Origin: Prosthecobacter debontii
Lineage (GTDB): Bacteria; Verrucomicrobiota; Verrucomicrobiia; Verrucomicrobiales; Verrucomicrobiaceae
Reading direction: 5' to 3'
DNA: 64,000 nucleotides
Assembly (NCBI RefSeq): GCF_900167535.1
Contig: NZ_FUYE01000011.1
Coordinates: 62,001-126,000 of the forward strand
In this document: in pieces, positions 63,935 to 64,000 of the stretch
How positions within the stretch are numbered: position 1 is the stretch's first letter
Layout: each line of letters opens with the position of its first letter
Translations under genes and position numbers: made by a program
Notes under the pieces: generated by a model
The model's database searches: none
Told to the model about the DNA's origin: nothing
What the model saw: the letters and a program-made list of their open reading frames with translations, nothing else

Positions 63935-64000
63935 ATGTTTGATATTCGTGAAAAGCCTCAGCAGGTGGAACGTGCATTCCTGGTGGGAGCCTATTTTGAC
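63935..64000 (+). CDS. hflX: HflX GTPase, N-terminal fragment (3' partial)
   Basis: The last 22 codons open at ATG 63935 and run off the window. The peptide MFDIREKPQQVERAFLVGAY matches the usual HflX start (VERAFLVG followed by a strand), as in Verrucomicrobia HflX proteins. HflX is a ribosome-associated GTPase that splits stalled ribosomes. The GTPase domain lies outside the window, so the call rests on the N-terminus only. Confidence 0.65.
   Translation, partial: MFDIREKPQQVERAFLVGAYFD

Overview
The window looks like chromosome of a Verrucomicrobiota bacterium, most likely family Verrucomicrobiaceae (Prosthecobacter/Verrucomicrobium-like). The evidence is gene content: two planctomycete-type cytochrome proteins (DUF1549/DUF1553) with a DUF1501 partner, a Cys-type sulfatase, Tat-exported proteins, a PAS-AraC regulator, a kinase fused to an FGE-like domain as in the related Chlamydiae, and weak Shine-Dalgarno sites. 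The placement is inference from family knowledge; there is no rRNA, and I see no tRNA, CRISPR array or complete insertion sequence.

Region 1 (1-9.8 kb) is metabolic: a window-truncated alpha/beta hydrolase with an EF-hand-like segment, two SDR reductases divergent from an AraC regulator, a Tat-signalled pyruvyl-transferase-like protein, a TspO protein, a lipoprotein amidase coupled to a TPR protein, and an AsnB-type asparagine synthetase.

Region 2 (10.1-22.9 kb) is the standout: a biosynthetic and export operon. It has a single-module, fully reducing, methylating type I polyketide synthase (KS-AT-DH-MT-ER-KR-ACP, no thioesterase), a free-standing condensation-domain protein, a membrane desaturase/hydroxylase, a MacB-like ABC ATPase and permease, and a LolA-like periplasmic protein. 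AsnB is divergent from it. The layout suggests a methyl-branched acyl chain that is condensed onto an acceptor, oxidised, and passed to the envelope.

Region 3 (22.9-33.0 kb) is a stress island: a small membrane protein, a YciE/F-like ferritin-fold protein, two small basic or acidic proteins, then treS-maltokinase, treZ, treY and a RidA gene, giving two trehalose routes.

Region 4 (33.2-43.7 kb) holds a secreted esterase with a coiled-coil tail, an FAD oxidoreductase with a golvesin-like domain divergent from a PAS-AraC regulator, two related small lipoproteins (one of only 54 residues), PabB, and an operon with a proline-rich TPR protein and a remarkable pseudo-receiver/pseudokinase/TM/FGE-like fusion.

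Region 5 (43.7-51.3 kb) has the divergent DUF1549/1553 pair, DUF1501 and two tiny lipoproteins, one very Cys-rich. Region 6 (51.5-57.3 kb) is regulatory: a Ser/Thr kinase fused to a receiver, a GAF protein, a leaderless subtilase, an orphan terminase-small-subunit-like gene, a REP-like repeat patch, and a sigma factor with a possible Cys-less mini anti-sigma factor. Region 7 (57.3-64 kb) carries a CLC antiporter, a sulfatase, a repeat-rich spacer, a methyltransferase, a coiled-coil envelope protein, a second EF-hand-gene paralogue hydrolase, a lipoprotein, and the start of hflX.
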